A DNA stretch of 51,345 bases from CAIURC01 sp043777315 (GCA_043777315.1 JAYVPW010000147.1:1-51345), one strand, 5' to 3'. Positions 15,654 to 25,972 are shown, numbered from the stretch's first letter. Numbers and translations: made by a program. The notes: generated from the sequence alone by a model not told the origin.

Positions 15654-18254
15654 ATGAACAAGCTCCCACTCCTCCTCCCTGCCCTCTGCGCTCTCGCTCT
15701 GCGAATCCACGCGGCACCGCCCGCGGCTCCGAAAGACGACTTCCCGCCGATGCCGCCGGAGCAGGCGCTGACGGCGGAGGAGAGTGTGAAGAAGCTGGTG
15801 CTGCCGCCGGGCTATCACTTCCAACTGGTGCTGAGTGAGCCGGAGATCAAGGAGCCGGTGGTGTGCGCGTTCGATGGGGATGGGCGGATGTTTGTGGCGG
15901 AGATGCGGAGCTATATGCAGGACATCGATGCGAAGGATGAGCTGACGCCGGTGAGCCGGGTGTCGCTGCATTGGTCGTCGAAGGGGGATGGGGTCCTGGA
16001 CAAGCATACGGTGTTTGCGGATAAGCTTTTGCTGCCGCGGGTGATCCTGCCGCTGGATAAGGGGCGCCTGGTGATCGGTGAGACGAATACGAATGATCTC
16101 TACGTTTATACCGACACGGATGGCGATGGGGTCTCGGATAAGAAGGAGCTGTGGTGGGAGGGCGGGCCGCGCGGGGGGAATCTGGAGCATCAGCCGAGCG
16201 GGCTGATTTGGGCGATCGATAATGGGATCTACACGACTTACAATCCGTATCGGCTGCGGTGGACGCCGGCGGGTGTGGCGAAGGAGCCGGCGGGGAATAA
16301 CGGGGGGCAGTGGGGCCTGGGGCAGGATAATCACGGGAAGCTGTTCTTTATGAATGCGGGCGGGGAGCGGGGGCCGCTCAGCTTTCAAGTGCCGGTCGTG
16401 TACGGTGCGTTCCGGGCGAAGGACGAATTTGCGCCGGGCTTCGACGAAGTGTGGCCGCTCGTCGGGCGCGCCGATGTGCAGGGCGGCACGAGCCGTTTCC
16501 GTCCTGCGGACAAGACCCTGAATCACTTCACCGCGACCGCGGGCGCAGAGATTTATCGCGGCGACCGATTGCCCGCCGAGCTGCGCGGGGACTTGTTCTT
16601 CGGCGAGCCGGTCGGCCGGCTCATCCGCCGCGCGAAGGTCGAGGTGAAGGACGGGACGACCATTCTGAGCAACCCGTACCAGGCCGAAAAATCGGAGTTC
16701 ATCCGCTCGACCGACGCGTGCTTTCGCCCGCTCAACATGGTCACCGCGCCCGACGGCACGCTCTACATCGTGGACATGTATCGCGGGATTATTCAGGAGG
16801 GAAACTGGACCGCGCCCGGCAGCTATCTACGCAAGGTCGTGCAGCAATACAGCTTCGACAAAATCACCGGCCGCGGGCGCATCTGGCGGCTCGTCCACGA
16901 CACGACGAAGCCCGGCCCGGAGCCCAAGATGAACTCCGAAAAACCGGCGGAACTCATCGCGCATCTCGAGCATCCGAACGGCTGGTGGCGCGACACCGCG
17001 CAGAAACTCCTCATTTTAAAACAGGACAAATCCGTCGTCCCCGCACTCGTGGACATGGCGCGCACAGACAAGAATTACCTCGCGCGGCTCCACGCGCTCT
17101 GGACGCTGGAAGGGCTCGATTCGCTCACGCCCGCGCTCGTCCGCGAGAAGCTGAAAGACGAGCATCCGCAGCTCCGCATCGCGGCGATCCGCGTGAGCGA
17201 GTCGCTCTTCAAAAAGGGCGACACATCGCTCACCGCGGACGTGACGGCGATGTCGAAGGACAAGGAACCGACCGTCGCGATGCAGACGTTTCTCACCGCG
17301 AATTATTTGAAATGGCCGGACGCGACGAAGCTGATCGAAGCAACGATCGCGAGCACTCCGGCGGCGGGCGTGAAGGAAATCGGCGACATGATCTTGCACC
17401 CGCAAGTGCAGGGGACGGCGAAGGCCGCATTCACGCCCGAGGAGAAAAAAGTGATGGCGGCGGGCGCGGAGATTTACAACACGCTCTGCACCACCTGCCA
17501 CGGTCCCGACGCGAAAGGTCTGCCGATGGTCGGCGCCGCGCCCGGCGTCCGCCTCGCCCCCGCGCTCGCGGGATCGAAGGACGTGACCGGCCCGCGTGAA
17601 GGTCCGATCTTCGTCCTCCTCCACGGCCTCAGCGGCGACATCGAGGGCAAGAAATACGAGGGCCAGATGGTCTCGATGGCGACGTTCGACGACAAATGGA
17701 TCGCCTCCATTTCGAGCTTCATCCGCAACAGTTTCGGCAACAGCGCGAGCTTCATCACGCCCGAAGAAGTCGCCGCGATCCGCACCGCGACCAAAGCCCG
17801 CACGCAGCCCTGGACTTACGCAGAACTCCGCGCCGCACTGCCAAAAACGCTCGACCGCAAAACCTGGAAAATGGCCGCGAGCCACCAGCCCGCAGCCTTG
17901 CCCCTCGCAGTCGATGGCAACTCCGCGACGCGCTACGACACCGGCATCAGCCAGACGCCCGGAATGTGGATTCGCATCGAACTCCCCGCACCGACCGCGA
18001 TCTCCGGCATCTCGCTCGAAAACGCCAAATCGCCGAACGACTACCCCCGCGGCTACACCGTGGAGCTCTCGATGGACGGCAAGACCTGGGGCCTGCCCGT
18101 CGCCACCGGCAAAGGCACCGGCGGCCAGACCGACATCACCTTCCCGCCCGCCACCGCGAAGTTCATCCGCATCACGCAGACCGGCTCGGTCAACGGCCTC
18201 TTCTGGTCCATCCACGAGATGCAAATCTTCGCCGCGGCCGCCCCGAAGCCGTAA
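15654..18254 (+). CDS. PVC-type membrane-bound dehydrogenase with HEAT, cytochrome c and discoidin-like domains
   Basis: An 866-residue exported protein read from ATG 15654, which starts a signal peptide (MNKLPLLLPALCALALRIHA). Residues about 50-400 form a beta-propeller dehydrogenase-like domain (PVVCAFDGDGRMFVAEMRSY, YTDTDGDGVSDKKELWWEGG, TLYIVDMYRGIIQEGN). HEAT-like helical repeats follow (about 420-570), then a cytochrome c domain with CTTCH at residues 612-616. The C-terminus (about 750-860) is a galactose-binding/F5-8 type C fold (AVDGNSATRYDTG, then FIRITQTGS). This arrangement is characteristic of planctomycete and verrucomicrobial proteins thought to oxidise sugars or polysaccharide fragments in the periplasm and pass electrons to heme c. 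The substrate is unknown. Confidence 0.88.
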   Translation: MNKLPLLLPALCALALRIHAAPPAAPKDDFPPMPPEQALTAEESVKKLVLPPGYHFQLVLSEPEIKEPVVCAFDGDGRMFVAEMRSYMQDIDAKDELTPVSRVSLHWSSKGDGVLDKHTVFADKLLLPRVILPLDKGRLVIGETNTNDLYVYTDTDGDGVSDKKELWWEGGPRGGNLEHQPSGLIWAIDNGIYTTYNPYRLRWTPAGVAKEPAGNNGGQWGLGQDNHGKLFFMNAGGERGPLSFQVPVVYGAFRAKDEFAPGFDEVWPLVGRADVQGGTSRFRPADKTLNHFTATAGAEIYRGDRLPAELRGDLFFGEPVGRLIRRAKVEVKDGTTILSNPYQAEKSEFIRSTDACFRPLNMVTAPDGTLYIVDMYRGIIQEGNWTAPGSYLRKVVQQYSFDKITGRGRIWRLVHDTTKPGPEPKMNSEKPAELIAHLEHPNGWWRDTAQKLLILKQDKSVVPALVDMARTDKNYLARLHALWTLEGLDSLTPALVREKLKDEHPQLRIAAIRVSESLFKKGDTSLTADVTAMSKDKEPTVAMQTFLTANYLKWPDATKLIEATIASTPAAGVKEIGDMILHPQVQGTAKAAFTPEEKKVMAAGAEIYNTLCTTCHGPDAKGLPMVGAAPGVRLAPALAGSKDVTGPREGPIFVLLHGLSGDIEGKKYEGQMVSMATFDDKWIASISSFIRNSFGNSASFITPEEVAAIRTATKARTQPWTYAELRAALPKTLDRKTWKMAASHQPAALPLAVDGNSATRYDTGISQTPGMWIRIELPAPTAISGISLENAKSPNDYPRGYTVELSMDGKTWGLPVATGKGTGGQTDITFPPATAKFIRITQTGSVNGLFWSIHEMQIFAAAAPKP

Positions 18255-18377
18255 CCCGCCACCCGCCACCCTTCGGCGCGCACGGCATCTGGGAGCGCGA
18301 CGACGGCTTCCTCATCGCGGGATGGAAGCCAGCTCCATTTGACCCCGGAACTCCTAAACTTTTCCCGGTCGAAACAG

Positions 18378-18448
18378 AGCGGGTGAAGGGAATCGAACCC
18401 TCATGGCCAGCTTGGAAGGCTAGAGCTTTACCACTAAGCTACACCCGC
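18378..18448 (-). tRNA. tRNA-Gly (anticodon TCC)
   Basis: The reverse strand begins GCGGGTGTAGCTTAGTGGT and ends with the matching CACCCGC acceptor arm. The anticodon loop is CTTCCAA with anticodon TCC, which reads GGA. The T arm contains GGTTCGATTCC. The discriminator is U, as expected for tRNA-Gly, and CCA is not encoded. The remaining bases from 18449 to 18605 show nothing I recognise. Confidence 0.96.
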
Positions 18449-18605
18449 GAAAGGCGATAAAGTCTGCGCGGCGGGGCGAGCTTGGCAAGCGGGAATTTCG
18501 TCCGCCGGAACGCTGCGTCATTTCCCACTTCGTCTCCTCTTTCCACACTCCCCAGGGGCAGCGAGAGGAAGATGGAGATGGAGAAAAAACGAGACGCGCC
18601 CGAGA

Positions 18606-21600
18606 TCAGACCGGCTGCTCGAGCTGCACGGCGGTGAATTTCAGCGCGGCATCGCCGATGGGGAGGAGATGTTTGGTCGAGCTCGCGGGCAATTTCAGGG
18701 CGGTGTTGGTGCCGAGTTTGATACTGCCGATTTGCTGCGCCACGATTCCGTAGTTGTTGCCGGTGGGGTTCTCAACCGCACCGGTGATGACGACGCTGGC
18801 GATTTTCGAAATCAGCCGCGCGTTATTCGGAATGTTGCCGCTGAACAGCGCGTCATCCGCGGTGCCGAAGCGCCCGTCCGTGCCGGGGGCCGCGCCGGCG
18901 ATGATGTTCGTCGCCGCGACCGCGCCGCCGATGAAGACGCTGCCGATTTGGGCATCGGGGTTCAGGGCGGTGCCCCGCGGCGAAGCAGCGCTGATCGTGC
19001 TGCCGTAGCCGGCGAGAATTTCCGCGAACCGCACGGATTTCCCTGCGTCGGTCGCGAGCTTGATGTTCGACAAAACGAGCGCGGAGGCGGCGAGGCCGTT
19101 GCCGCGAAATCCGCCCGCGGAAATGAGCGCGGAGTTGGTGGCGTTGCCGATGACGCTGCCTTTGATCGTGAGCGAGCCGATCGTATCGCTCGCGCGAATC
19201 GCGCCGCTGGCGGCGAGGTCGGCGGTGCCTTTCGTGCCGGCAATCAGGTCGCCGTTCACGAGGATGGAGCCGATCTTCGTCGCGCTGATGAAGCCGGAGC
19301 TGACCACCGATTTCGTCGCGGTCGAATTTCCGCCGGTGATGTTTCCCGTCACGATGACCGACCCGAGCGCGCCGCGCGAATCGATGCCGCCGCTCCGGTC
19401 GCCGGTGCCGCCGATGATGTCGCCGAAAATTTTCACGCTCGTCGCGCCGTTCATGAGCAGGAAACCGGATGCTTCGCCGGTGCTGCCGATGACCGCTCCC
19501 GGCCGGAGTGCCGTGCCGATTTGAATCCGCGCGACCGCGCCGGAGAACGCGAGCACCGAGCCGCTGCCCGTGCCGGAGCCGCCCGCGAGATTTTTTCCGA
19601 TCGTGACGGAGGCGATGCCGCCGTTGGAAATGATCGAGCCGCTGTTGTGCGGCACGCCGCCGCGCACGCTGCCGCCGACGGACACATTTCCGATCCCGAG
19701 CTGCCCGAACACCACTCCCGAGGTCTCCGTTTCCGCGGCCTCGGCCGCCACCGCTGCCGCCTCGGCCGCCGCATCGGAAAGCGGCGCTCTCGCCGTCTGC
19801 ACGCCGACCACGTCGCCCTTGATTTTCACGCTCCCGAGACGTCCGAGATTTCCGTCCGCGATCACCGAGCCGGAGCGGAGCCCGGTGCCGCCGTGGAGGC
19901 TGCCGAGCGAGACGTTGCCGATGCGCTCGGCGTGGATCAGCCCCGAGTCGTGGCCCGAGCCGCCGGCCACGTCGCCGAGCACGGTGATCGTGCCGATGTT
20001 CGCGTGTGTCGCGGTGTTGCCGAGGATGCGCCCGGTGTCCGCGCCCGACCCGCCGACGATGCTGCCGATCACGGCGGTGCCGAGCGTTCCGCTGAAAAAG
20101 ATGCGCCCCTCGCCGAGGCTGCCGGTCAGCGCGCCGTCGATTTGCAGGCTGCCGATGTCGCCGAACTGATCGCCGAAAACCTGCAATTCGCCCGCAAAAT
20201 CGCCATGCACGATGATCCGCGAAATCGACGCGAGCACCGAACTCTGATTCGGAAATGCCTGACCGGTCGTGGTGTCGATCGGCAGAGTCCCGGCGACTGC
20301 GCCGAACGATCCGACCTCCAATTTCCCGATCGCCGCCGAGACGAAATTGTCGCCCGCATCGATCCGCGCGAGGTCGCCCTCGACGAAGACGGTGCCGAGA
20401 TCGATGCCGAGCGTGAATTGCAGCGACGCCGGGTCCGGCACCGCCGCGGTGATCCACCCGACGTTCACTTTCCCATCGCTCACGCCGGGGAATCCGGGCG
20501 CGGGCGCGGCCGTCACGCTGAGGTTTGCGCCCGCGAAACGGCTCGCGCCGCGGAGGTTGACGAACTCGAGTTGCTCGCCGCCGACCGCGCCGGTTTTCTT
20601 CCACTGGAACTCCGAGAGGTTCCCGAAAAAGCCGCTTTTCGACACCGTGATCGTCGCGACATCGCCGTCCACATCCATGTATTGCACCGTCCGCCCGTTC
20701 GCGGAAATGCGGCGGTCGTCGTTGTAAATGTAGCCCGTCGCCTCGAGGTCCACGGCCTGCGCGTTCGCGGACAGGTTGCTGATTTTCGCGGAGAAACTTT
20801 CGGTCGCGCCGAACTCGAAATCACTGTCGCCGAGCACCGCGACCTGGAACGTGGCCGTCGTCGATCCGGCCGGGATCGTGATGGTCCGCGTGGCCTGCAA
20901 ATAATCGCTGCCGGCGATCGCCGTGCTGTCCGATGTCGCGACCGTGAAGGTCACCGGCGCGTCCGCCGGCCCGGTCAGTTCGATCTGAAAAGTCGCGGCC
21001 GTTTGCGTGGCCGATCCGTTCGAGAAATTTCCCTCGACCACTTTCACATCGGCGATGCTCACGCCCACTTTCGTGTCGTTGTCGGCGATCGTCGCAGTCC
21101 CGATCGACTGCACGGACAGCGTTGCGCCCTGCGCGTTGGAAAGATTCACCGTGAACTTTTCGGACGGCACTTCCTTGAAAAGATCGCCGACCACTGCGAC
21201 CGCGATCATCTTCGTCGCCTCGCCCGAGACGAACGTCAGCGAGCCGTGTTTCTCGAGATAATCCGCGTTGGTCAGCGAGCCGTTCACGCCGGCTTTCGCC
21301 GTGTCGTCGGCGGTCGCAAAATTGAACGTCACCGGGTTCTGAAACGCTCCGGTCAGCATCACGGTGAACACCGCATTCGCGGTGCCGCTGTCGCCTTCCG
21401 TGATCGCCACGTTGTCGATCGAGAGGACGGGCGCCGCGTCGTCGTTCGTGATCGTCCCGACCGCGAGCGCGTCGGCGATCGTCGCGCCGGAGGGCTCGGT
21501 GAGCCGCACGTTGAAGTTCTCGTTTTGCTCGAAAATCATGTCGCCGGTCACCTTCACCACGACCGTTTTTTCGACCTCGTCCGGCGCGAAGGTCAGCGTC

Positions 21601-24600
21601 CCCGACGCCGGATTCGCTGCGAAATCAGGCGCCGCTCCCGTCGAGATCGCGGTCCCATTTTCCACCGAAAACTTCACGCTCACCGGCGTTTCGGAGGCCG
21701 TCGAGAGCTTCACCGTGAAGGTCGCATCCGTCGTGCCGGCGTTGCCTTCCGCGAGGGTCACATCGCCATTCGACGCGCCGCCGAAAAGGATCGTCGCCGT
21801 GTCGTTGTCGCGAATCACGCCGTCGGCTTGAGCGTCGAGAATCGTCGCCCCTTGCGCGTTGCTGAGATTGGCCGCGAACGTCTGCAAATCCGCCTCGTCG
21901 ATCACGTCGCCCTGGATTTTGACCTTCACCGTCTGCTCGGTCACGCCCGGCGCAAACGTCAGGGTCGTGTCGGCGAAGGCCGTGAAATCCGGATGGGTGC
22001 CGGTGCTGATCGCGGTGCCGTCCGTGGTCTGGAAATGCACGGTGACCGGCCCCGTCTCATCCGCGCCGGAGAGCCGGACGATGAAGGCCAGCTCCCGCTC
22101 GCCGGTGTCGCCTTCGTCGATGATCGCCGGGTCGAGAATGCTGATCGTTTTCAACACGCTGTCGTCGTCGGTGATCTTCACCGTCCCGGTCTTTCCGCTG
22201 TCGGAAATCGCCCCGCCGGTCCCGCCGCTCAGCACGACCGTGAACATTTCCTGCAACTCGCGATTCGTGTCCTGCGTGATCGGGATCGTGATCGTCTTCG
22301 TCGCTTCATTCGCCGCGAAAATCGCCGCGCCGGAAGTCGCCGTGAAATCCGGCCGCGCACCGCTCGAGACCGCCGTCCCATCGACCGTGGAATACTGCAC
22401 CGTCGCCGGCTGCGAAAGATCGCCGGAGCGCACGATGGTGAAGACCGCGTTCGTCGGCGAAGCCGCTCCCGGGCTGCCTTCGAGCACCGTCACCTCCGAC
22501 GAATTGGCGTCCGCCGCACTGACGATTTTGAACGTCGATTCGTCATTCTGTATCCGCCCGGTGCCCGTCGTTTTGGTCAGCGTCGCGTTCGTTTCGCCGC
22601 TCAGTTTCACCGTGAAAATTTCGTCCGGCTCGGACGTGTCATCGCCGTTCACGGTCACGTTCACCGTCTTCGCCAGCACCGCGTCGCCGGCGGCAAAAGT
22701 GAGCATGCCGTGCGTCTCGGCGTAGTCTCCGCCGACGACAGTCGCGGTCCCGTCGGCGGTCGCAAAATCCACCGTGATCGCCTGCTCCGCCACGCCATCG
22801 AGCGTGACGGTGAACGGGAAATTCGTCGTCGTGCCCGCGACGCCTTCACCCTTCGTCACGTCGTTGATCGTGATCGTGCGGACATCGTGAATCGACCCGA
22901 CCGCCGAGCCTTTCGCCAGCGTCGCGTTCGCGCTCACGCTGCTGAGATCGACCGTGAACGTCTCATCCGATTCCAGATTCTTGTCGCCGTGGATCTGCAC
23001 CGTGACCGTCTGCGTGACCACTCCCGGCGCGAAGGTCAGTTGACCGGAAATCTGCACATAATCCGCGGTCCCGTTTTCGTTCACGCCATCGATCGCCGTC
23101 CCGTCGTTCGTGGTGAAATTGACCGTCACCGTCTCGGTCGAGGGCTTCGCCAGATGCACCGTGAAAGTCGCGTTGGAATTGCCGCTGTCGCCTTCCGTGA
23201 TCAGCAGATCGTCGATCGTGATCCCAGGGTTGAAGTCGTCGTTCAGGATCCTTCCGGTCGCCGTCGCGTCGCCGATGATCGCGTTCGTCTGCGCGGAAAG
23301 TTCCACCGTGAATTTCTCGTCCGCCCGCTCGTCGCGCGTGTCGCCCCGGATCGGCACATGGATCATCGCCAGCGTCTGCCCCGGCGCGAAATCAATGTCC
23401 CCGCTGGTCAGCACGTAATCGCCATCCGCCACCGTCGCCGCGCCGGTCGTCGCCCCGCCCGTCAGCGTCCCTTCTTTCGTCGTGTAGTGCACGCGCACCG
23501 CGTGCGTGCTCGCGCTGCTCAGATGCACATTGAAGACCGCGTCGCTGATGCCGCTGTCGCCCTCCGGGATCGTCAGATTGTCGTCGATCGTGATCGTCAG
23601 GTCGTCGTTCAGGATCGTCCCCGTCGCTGAGTCGCGCGCGATCGTCGCGTTCGTCGCGTTGCTCAGTTTCGCCGAGAAAATCTCATCCGCCTCGTCGATC
23701 GCATCGCCCGTGATCGGCACGCTGATGTTCTGAAAAAGCGGCTCACCGGGATTGAACGTCAGCGTTTTCGACGCGAGCTGAAAGTCGCTGCCGCCCATCG
23801 CGGTGCCATCCATCGTCGCGAAATTCACCGTGATCGGCAGGTTCGACGAACCCGAGAGCGACACCCTGAAAACCGCCGTTTTCATCCCGTCCGCGCCTTC
23901 AAAAACCGCCGTCGCATCGCTGATCGAAACCGATGGATTCGGGTCGCCGTTGTCGAAGATCGTCCCCTCCCCGCTGGCATCCGTGATCACCGCATTCGTG
24001 GCGTTGCTCAGGACTACGGAAAAGTTCTCCGTCCCCTCCTTTGTCAGGTCGCCCAGAATCGGAATCGAAATGGTCGTCGTCGCCGTCCCGGCCGTGATCG
24101 TGCCCTTCGCGAACCCGGGATTCCCGCCCGAAGTCGGCGGGGTAAAATCCGTCCCCGCGGTCGCCGTGCCATTGACCGTGCTGTAGTCGAACGTCACCGC
24201 ATTCCCCAAAAAGCCACCGCGCGTCACCGTAAAAACCAAGCTTTTCGAGCCGCTGTCACCCTCGATGATCGATGCGTTGTTGATCGTCAATTCCGCGTCC
24301 TCGGTGGCAATCGTCGCGGTCTTCGTATCCTGCCCGGAGGTGATCGTGGCATTCGTCGGCTCCGAGATTTTGGCCGAAAAGGTCTCGTCGTTTTCGATCT
24401 TCGCGTCGCCCGTGATCGCCACATGCACGACCTGAAACAGCGGTCCGTCGTGGCTGAACGTGAGCACCCGATCCTGCGCCGCATAATCGCCGTCGGCGAC
24501 CGTCGCCGTGCCGTCGAGCGTCGTGAAATGCACCGTGACTTCGCTGTCCGGATTCATGTCGAGCGTGACCGTGAAATCCGCCATTTTTGCCGGCATGTCT

Positions 24601-24698
24601 CCCGGATTCCCCTCGTTCACGCGCGGGTTCGCGATCGAAAGACTCAGGGCGGCCGGGGCGATGCGGGACTCGAGCGGTTCGATCAGGGAGTGCTTCAT
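18606..24698 (-). CDS. Giant surface protein: LEPR-xLL-like N-terminus, 11 Calx-beta repeats, beta-helix C-terminus
   Basis: A 2,030-residue protein from ATG 24698; an upstream ATG (24761) would add 21 residues. It opens MKHSLIEPLESRIAPAALSL, a short motif like the LEPR-xLL N-termini of planctomycete and verrucomicrobial surface proteins. I count 11 Calx-beta repeats of about 110-125 residues each (about 10-1330), with recurrent EGDSG, V-x-F-x-T-x-D-G-T-A, LTF-x-P-G and GD-x-x-x-E-x-x-E-x-F motifs and 'NDD' ends. The rest is glycine-rich and repetitive (GSVIADGNLGRLGSVKIKGD, then SGSIISNGG), consistent with a parallel beta-helix. Calx-beta domains bind Ca2+ and occur in adhesins. No type I secretion or sorting gene is adjacent. 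It probably acts outside the cell in attachment or as a surface layer. Confidence 0.9.
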   Translation of the reverse strand: MKHSLIEPLESRIAPAALSLSIANPRVNEGNPGDMPAKMADFTVTLDMNPDSEVTVHFTTLDGTATVADGDYAAQDRVLTFSHDGPLFQVVHVAITGDAKIENDETFSAKISEPTNATITSGQDTKTATIATEDAELTINNASIIEGDSGSKSLVFTVTRGGFLGNAVTFDYSTVNGTATAGTDFTPPTSGGNPGFAKGTITAGTATTTISIPILGDLTKEGTENFSVVLSNATNAVITDASGEGTIFDNGDPNPSVSISDATAVFEGADGMKTAVFRVSLSGSSNLPITVNFATMDGTAMGGSDFQLASKTLTFNPGEPLFQNISVPITGDAIDEADEIFSAKLSNATNATIARDSATGTILNDDLTITIDDNLTIPEGDSGISDAVFNVHLSSASTHAVRVHYTTKEGTLTGGATTGAATVADGDYVLTSGDIDFAPGQTLAMIHVPIRGDTRDERADEKFTVELSAQTNAIIGDATATGRILNDDFNPGITIDDLLITEGDSGNSNATFTVHLAKPSTETVTVNFTTNDGTAIDGVNENGTADYVQISGQLTFAPGVVTQTVTVQIHGDKNLESDETFTVDLSSVSANATLAKGSAVGSIHDVRTITINDVTKGEGVAGTTTNFPFTVTLDGVAEQAITVDFATADGTATVVGGDYAETHGMLTFAAGDAVLAKTVNVTVNGDDTSEPDEIFTVKLSGETNATLTKTTGTGRIQNDESTFKIVSAADANSSEVTVLEGSPGAASPTNAVFTIVRSGDLSQPATVQYSTVDGTAVSSGARPDFTATSGAAIFAANEATKTITIPITQDTNRELQEMFTVVLSGGTGGAISDSGKTGTVKITDDDSVLKTISILDPAIIDEGDTGERELAFIVRLSGADETGPVTVHFQTTDGTAISTGTHPDFTAFADTTLTFAPGVTEQTVKVKIQGDVIDEADLQTFAANLSNAQGATILDAQADGVIRDNDTATILFGGASNGDVTLAEGNAGTTDATFTVKLSTASETPVSVKFSVENGTAISTGAAPDFAANPASGTLTFAPDEVEKTVVVKVTGDMIFEQNENFNVRLTEPSGATIADALAVGTITNDDAAPVLSIDNVAITEGDSGTANAVFTVMLTGAFQNPVTFNFATADDTAKAGVNGSLTNADYLEKHGSLTFVSGEATKMIAVAVVGDLFKEVPSEKFTVNLSNAQGATLSVQSIGTATIADNDTKVGVSIADVKVVEGNFSNGSATQTAATFQIELTGPADAPVTFTVATSDSTAIAGSDYLQATRTITIPAGSTTATFQVAVLGDSDFEFGATESFSAKISNLSANAQAVDLEATGYIYNDDRRISANGRTVQYMDVDGDVATITVSKSGFFGNLSEFQWKKTGAVGGEQLEFVNLRGASRFAGANLSVTAAPAPGFPGVSDGKVNVGWITAAVPDPASLQFTLGIDLGTVFVEGDLARIDAGDNFVSAAIGKLEVGSFGAVAGTLPIDTTTGQAFPNQSSVLASISRIIVHGDFAGELQVFGDQFGDIGSLQIDGALTGSLGEGRIFFSGTLGTAVIGSIVGGSGADTGRILGNTATHANIGTITVLGDVAGGSGHDSGLIHAERIGNVSLGSLHGGTGLRSGSVIADGNLGRLGSVKIKGDVVGVQTARAPLSDAAAEAAAVAAEAAETETSGVVFGQLGIGNVSVGGSVRGGVPHNSGSIISNGGIASVTIGKNLAGGSGTGSGSVLAFSGAVARIQIGTALRPGAVIGSTGEASGFLLMNGATSVKIFGDIIGGTGDRSGGIDSRGALGSVIVTGNITGGNSTATKSVVSSGFISATKIGSILVNGDLIAGTKGTADLAASGAIRASDTIGSLTIKGSVIGNATNSALISAGGFRGNGLAASALVLSNIKLATDAGKSVRFAEILAGYGSTISAASPRGTALNPDAQIGSVFIGGAVAATNIIAGAAPGTDGRFGTADDALFSGNIPNNARLISKIASVVITGAVENPTGNNYGIVAQQIGSIKLGTNTALKLPASSTKHLLPIGDAALKFTAVQLEQPV

Positions 24699-24779
24699 AA
24701 AATGGACAGCCGAGGGTTCGGAAAAAGGCCCGGAAAATAGTCGCGGAGTCCGCGTTTTCAAGGTGGCGGAATAAATAAT

Positions 24780-25424
24780 TTAGCAAGACTCGCCCGCGCC
24801 TCGCGCCAACACCGACTCGAACCGCGCGCGCTCGATTTCAAACGCCTCCGCGCCCTCGGTCGGAGCCACGCGATGCAGCTCCGCGAACGTGATTTCGATC
24901 CGCGCAAACGGCTTCGGAATCATGAAACCGTCCCAACTTTTCAGCCGCCAAAAACTCGAATACGCGACGTGGATTGGCAGCACGAATCCGCCTGTGATCT
25001 GCGCGAGTTTCACGACCCCGGGATTGACGTGGAAGCGCGGTCCGCGCGGCCCGTCCGGCGTGATCGCCATGATGTAGCCCGCCTCGATCGCGCGCCTCAT
25101 TTCCACCAGCGCCGCCGCACCGCGCCGCGAGCTCGACCCGCGAATCGCGCCGATGCCGAAACGCTGCATCACCGCCGCGATGATCTCGCCGTCCCTGCTC
25201 GCGCTCGCGAGCGCCTTGCCCGGACGGCCCGGGAAGAATTTCTCGAACATGAACGGCATCACGAAGAGCCGGTCGTGCCAGAAGGTCCAAAGCAGCGGCC
25301 GCTCCGGCGGCACGCGCAGGACGCCCGCGTGATCCGTGATTTTGAACCGCAGCGTGCGGAGCCACAGCCGCAGAAAAAAGCAGCCGAAGCCCGCGAGGAG
25401 CCCGGCCTTTTTCGCCGAAGTCAT
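24780..25424 (-). CDS. DUF374 lysophospholipid acyltransferase-like protein
   Basis: A 214-residue protein from ATG 25424, which overlaps the ubiX stop codon (ATGA). DUF374 belongs to the LPLAT superfamily: the acyltransferase box appears as FWHDRLFVMPFMF, followed by SASRDGEIIAAVMQRFGIGA, IRGSSSRRGAAALVEM and AITPDGPRGPRFHVNPGVVK. An N-terminal hydrophobic segment (about residues 8-25) suggests membrane association. Family members are thought to acylate a lipid A-like or other envelope lipid, but few have been tested. Translational coupling with ubiX and the upstream gene indicates one operon. Confidence 0.88.
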   Translation of the reverse strand: MTSAKKAGLLAGFGCFFLRLWLRTLRFKITDHAGVLRVPPERPLLWTFWHDRLFVMPFMFEKFFPGRPGKALASASRDGEIIAAVMQRFGIGAIRGSSSRRGAAALVEMRRAIEAGYIMAITPDGPRGPRFHVNPGVVKLAQITGGFVLPIHVAYSSFWRLKSWDGFMIPKPFARIEITFAELHRVAPTEGAEAFEIERARFESVLARGAGESC

Positions 25425-25972
25425 TCGCCTTCCGCCCACCGAAACGCGCCGGGATCGGGCAGCCCGAGCTGATCGAGAATGCGCGAGACGACCGTGTCCG
25501 CGAGCTCCTCCAGCGTCTGCGGGCGGCTGTAAAATGAGGGCGACGCCGGCAGCACCACCGCGCCGGCTTCGGTCACCGCGACGACGTTCCGCGCGTGGAT
25601 CAGATTCCACGGCGTCTCGCGCGGGACGAGGACGAGCTTGCGCCGCTCTTTCAAAAAAACGTCCGCCGCGCGGAGGATCGTCGTGTCCGCCGTGCCTGCC
25701 GCGATCCGCCCGAGCGTCCCCATCGAGCACGGCACCACGACCATCGCATCGAAGCGCGACGAGCCGCTGACGAACGGCACGTTCATCGTCTTGTCGTTGT
25801 GCTGCAGCACGCCGTCGGGCAGCGAAATTTCGCCGAGCTCCTCGTGAATCACCTGCCGCGCGAAGACGCTCATCACGACATGGACCTCGTGCTCGCGCGC
25901 GTCGATTTTCGCGAGCAGCCGCTGAAAATAAATCGCGCCGCTGGCCCCGGTCGCGGCGATGACCAGCCTCAT
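25421..25972 (-). CDS. ubiX: UbiX-type flavin prenyltransferase
   Basis: A 183-residue protein from ATG 25972; the longer open frame upstream lies within the preceding gene. It has the flavin-binding signature MRLVIAATGASGAIYFQRLL, SRFDAMVVVPCSMGTLGRIAAG, and the C-terminal RKLVLVPRETPWNLIHARNV with NVVAVTEAGAVVLPASPSFY. UbiX prenylates FMN with dimethylallyl phosphate, making the cofactor of UbiD decarboxylases. No ubiD is present in this window. It overlaps both neighbours by 4 bases, so translation is probably coupled. Its operon partners (a membrane-anchored protein and an acyltransferase) do not explain its role. Confidence 0.95.
   Translation of the reverse strand: MRLVIAATGASGAIYFQRLLAKIDAREHEVHVVMSVFARQVIHEELGEISLPDGVLQHNDKTMNVPFVSGSSRFDAMVVVPCSMGTLGRIAAGTADTTILRAADVFLKERRKLVLVPRETPWNLIHARNVVAVTEAGAVVLPASPSFYSRPQTLEELADTVVSRILDQLGLPDPGAFRWAEGE

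Noticed and set aside
18669..23630. 1,653-codon open frame on the plus strand opposite the Calx-beta gene
   Set aside because: It is an antisense shadow of a repetitive high-GC gene. The amino acids are dominated by Arg, Ala, Asp and Gly with no domain pattern, while the minus strand shows clear Calx-beta repeats.
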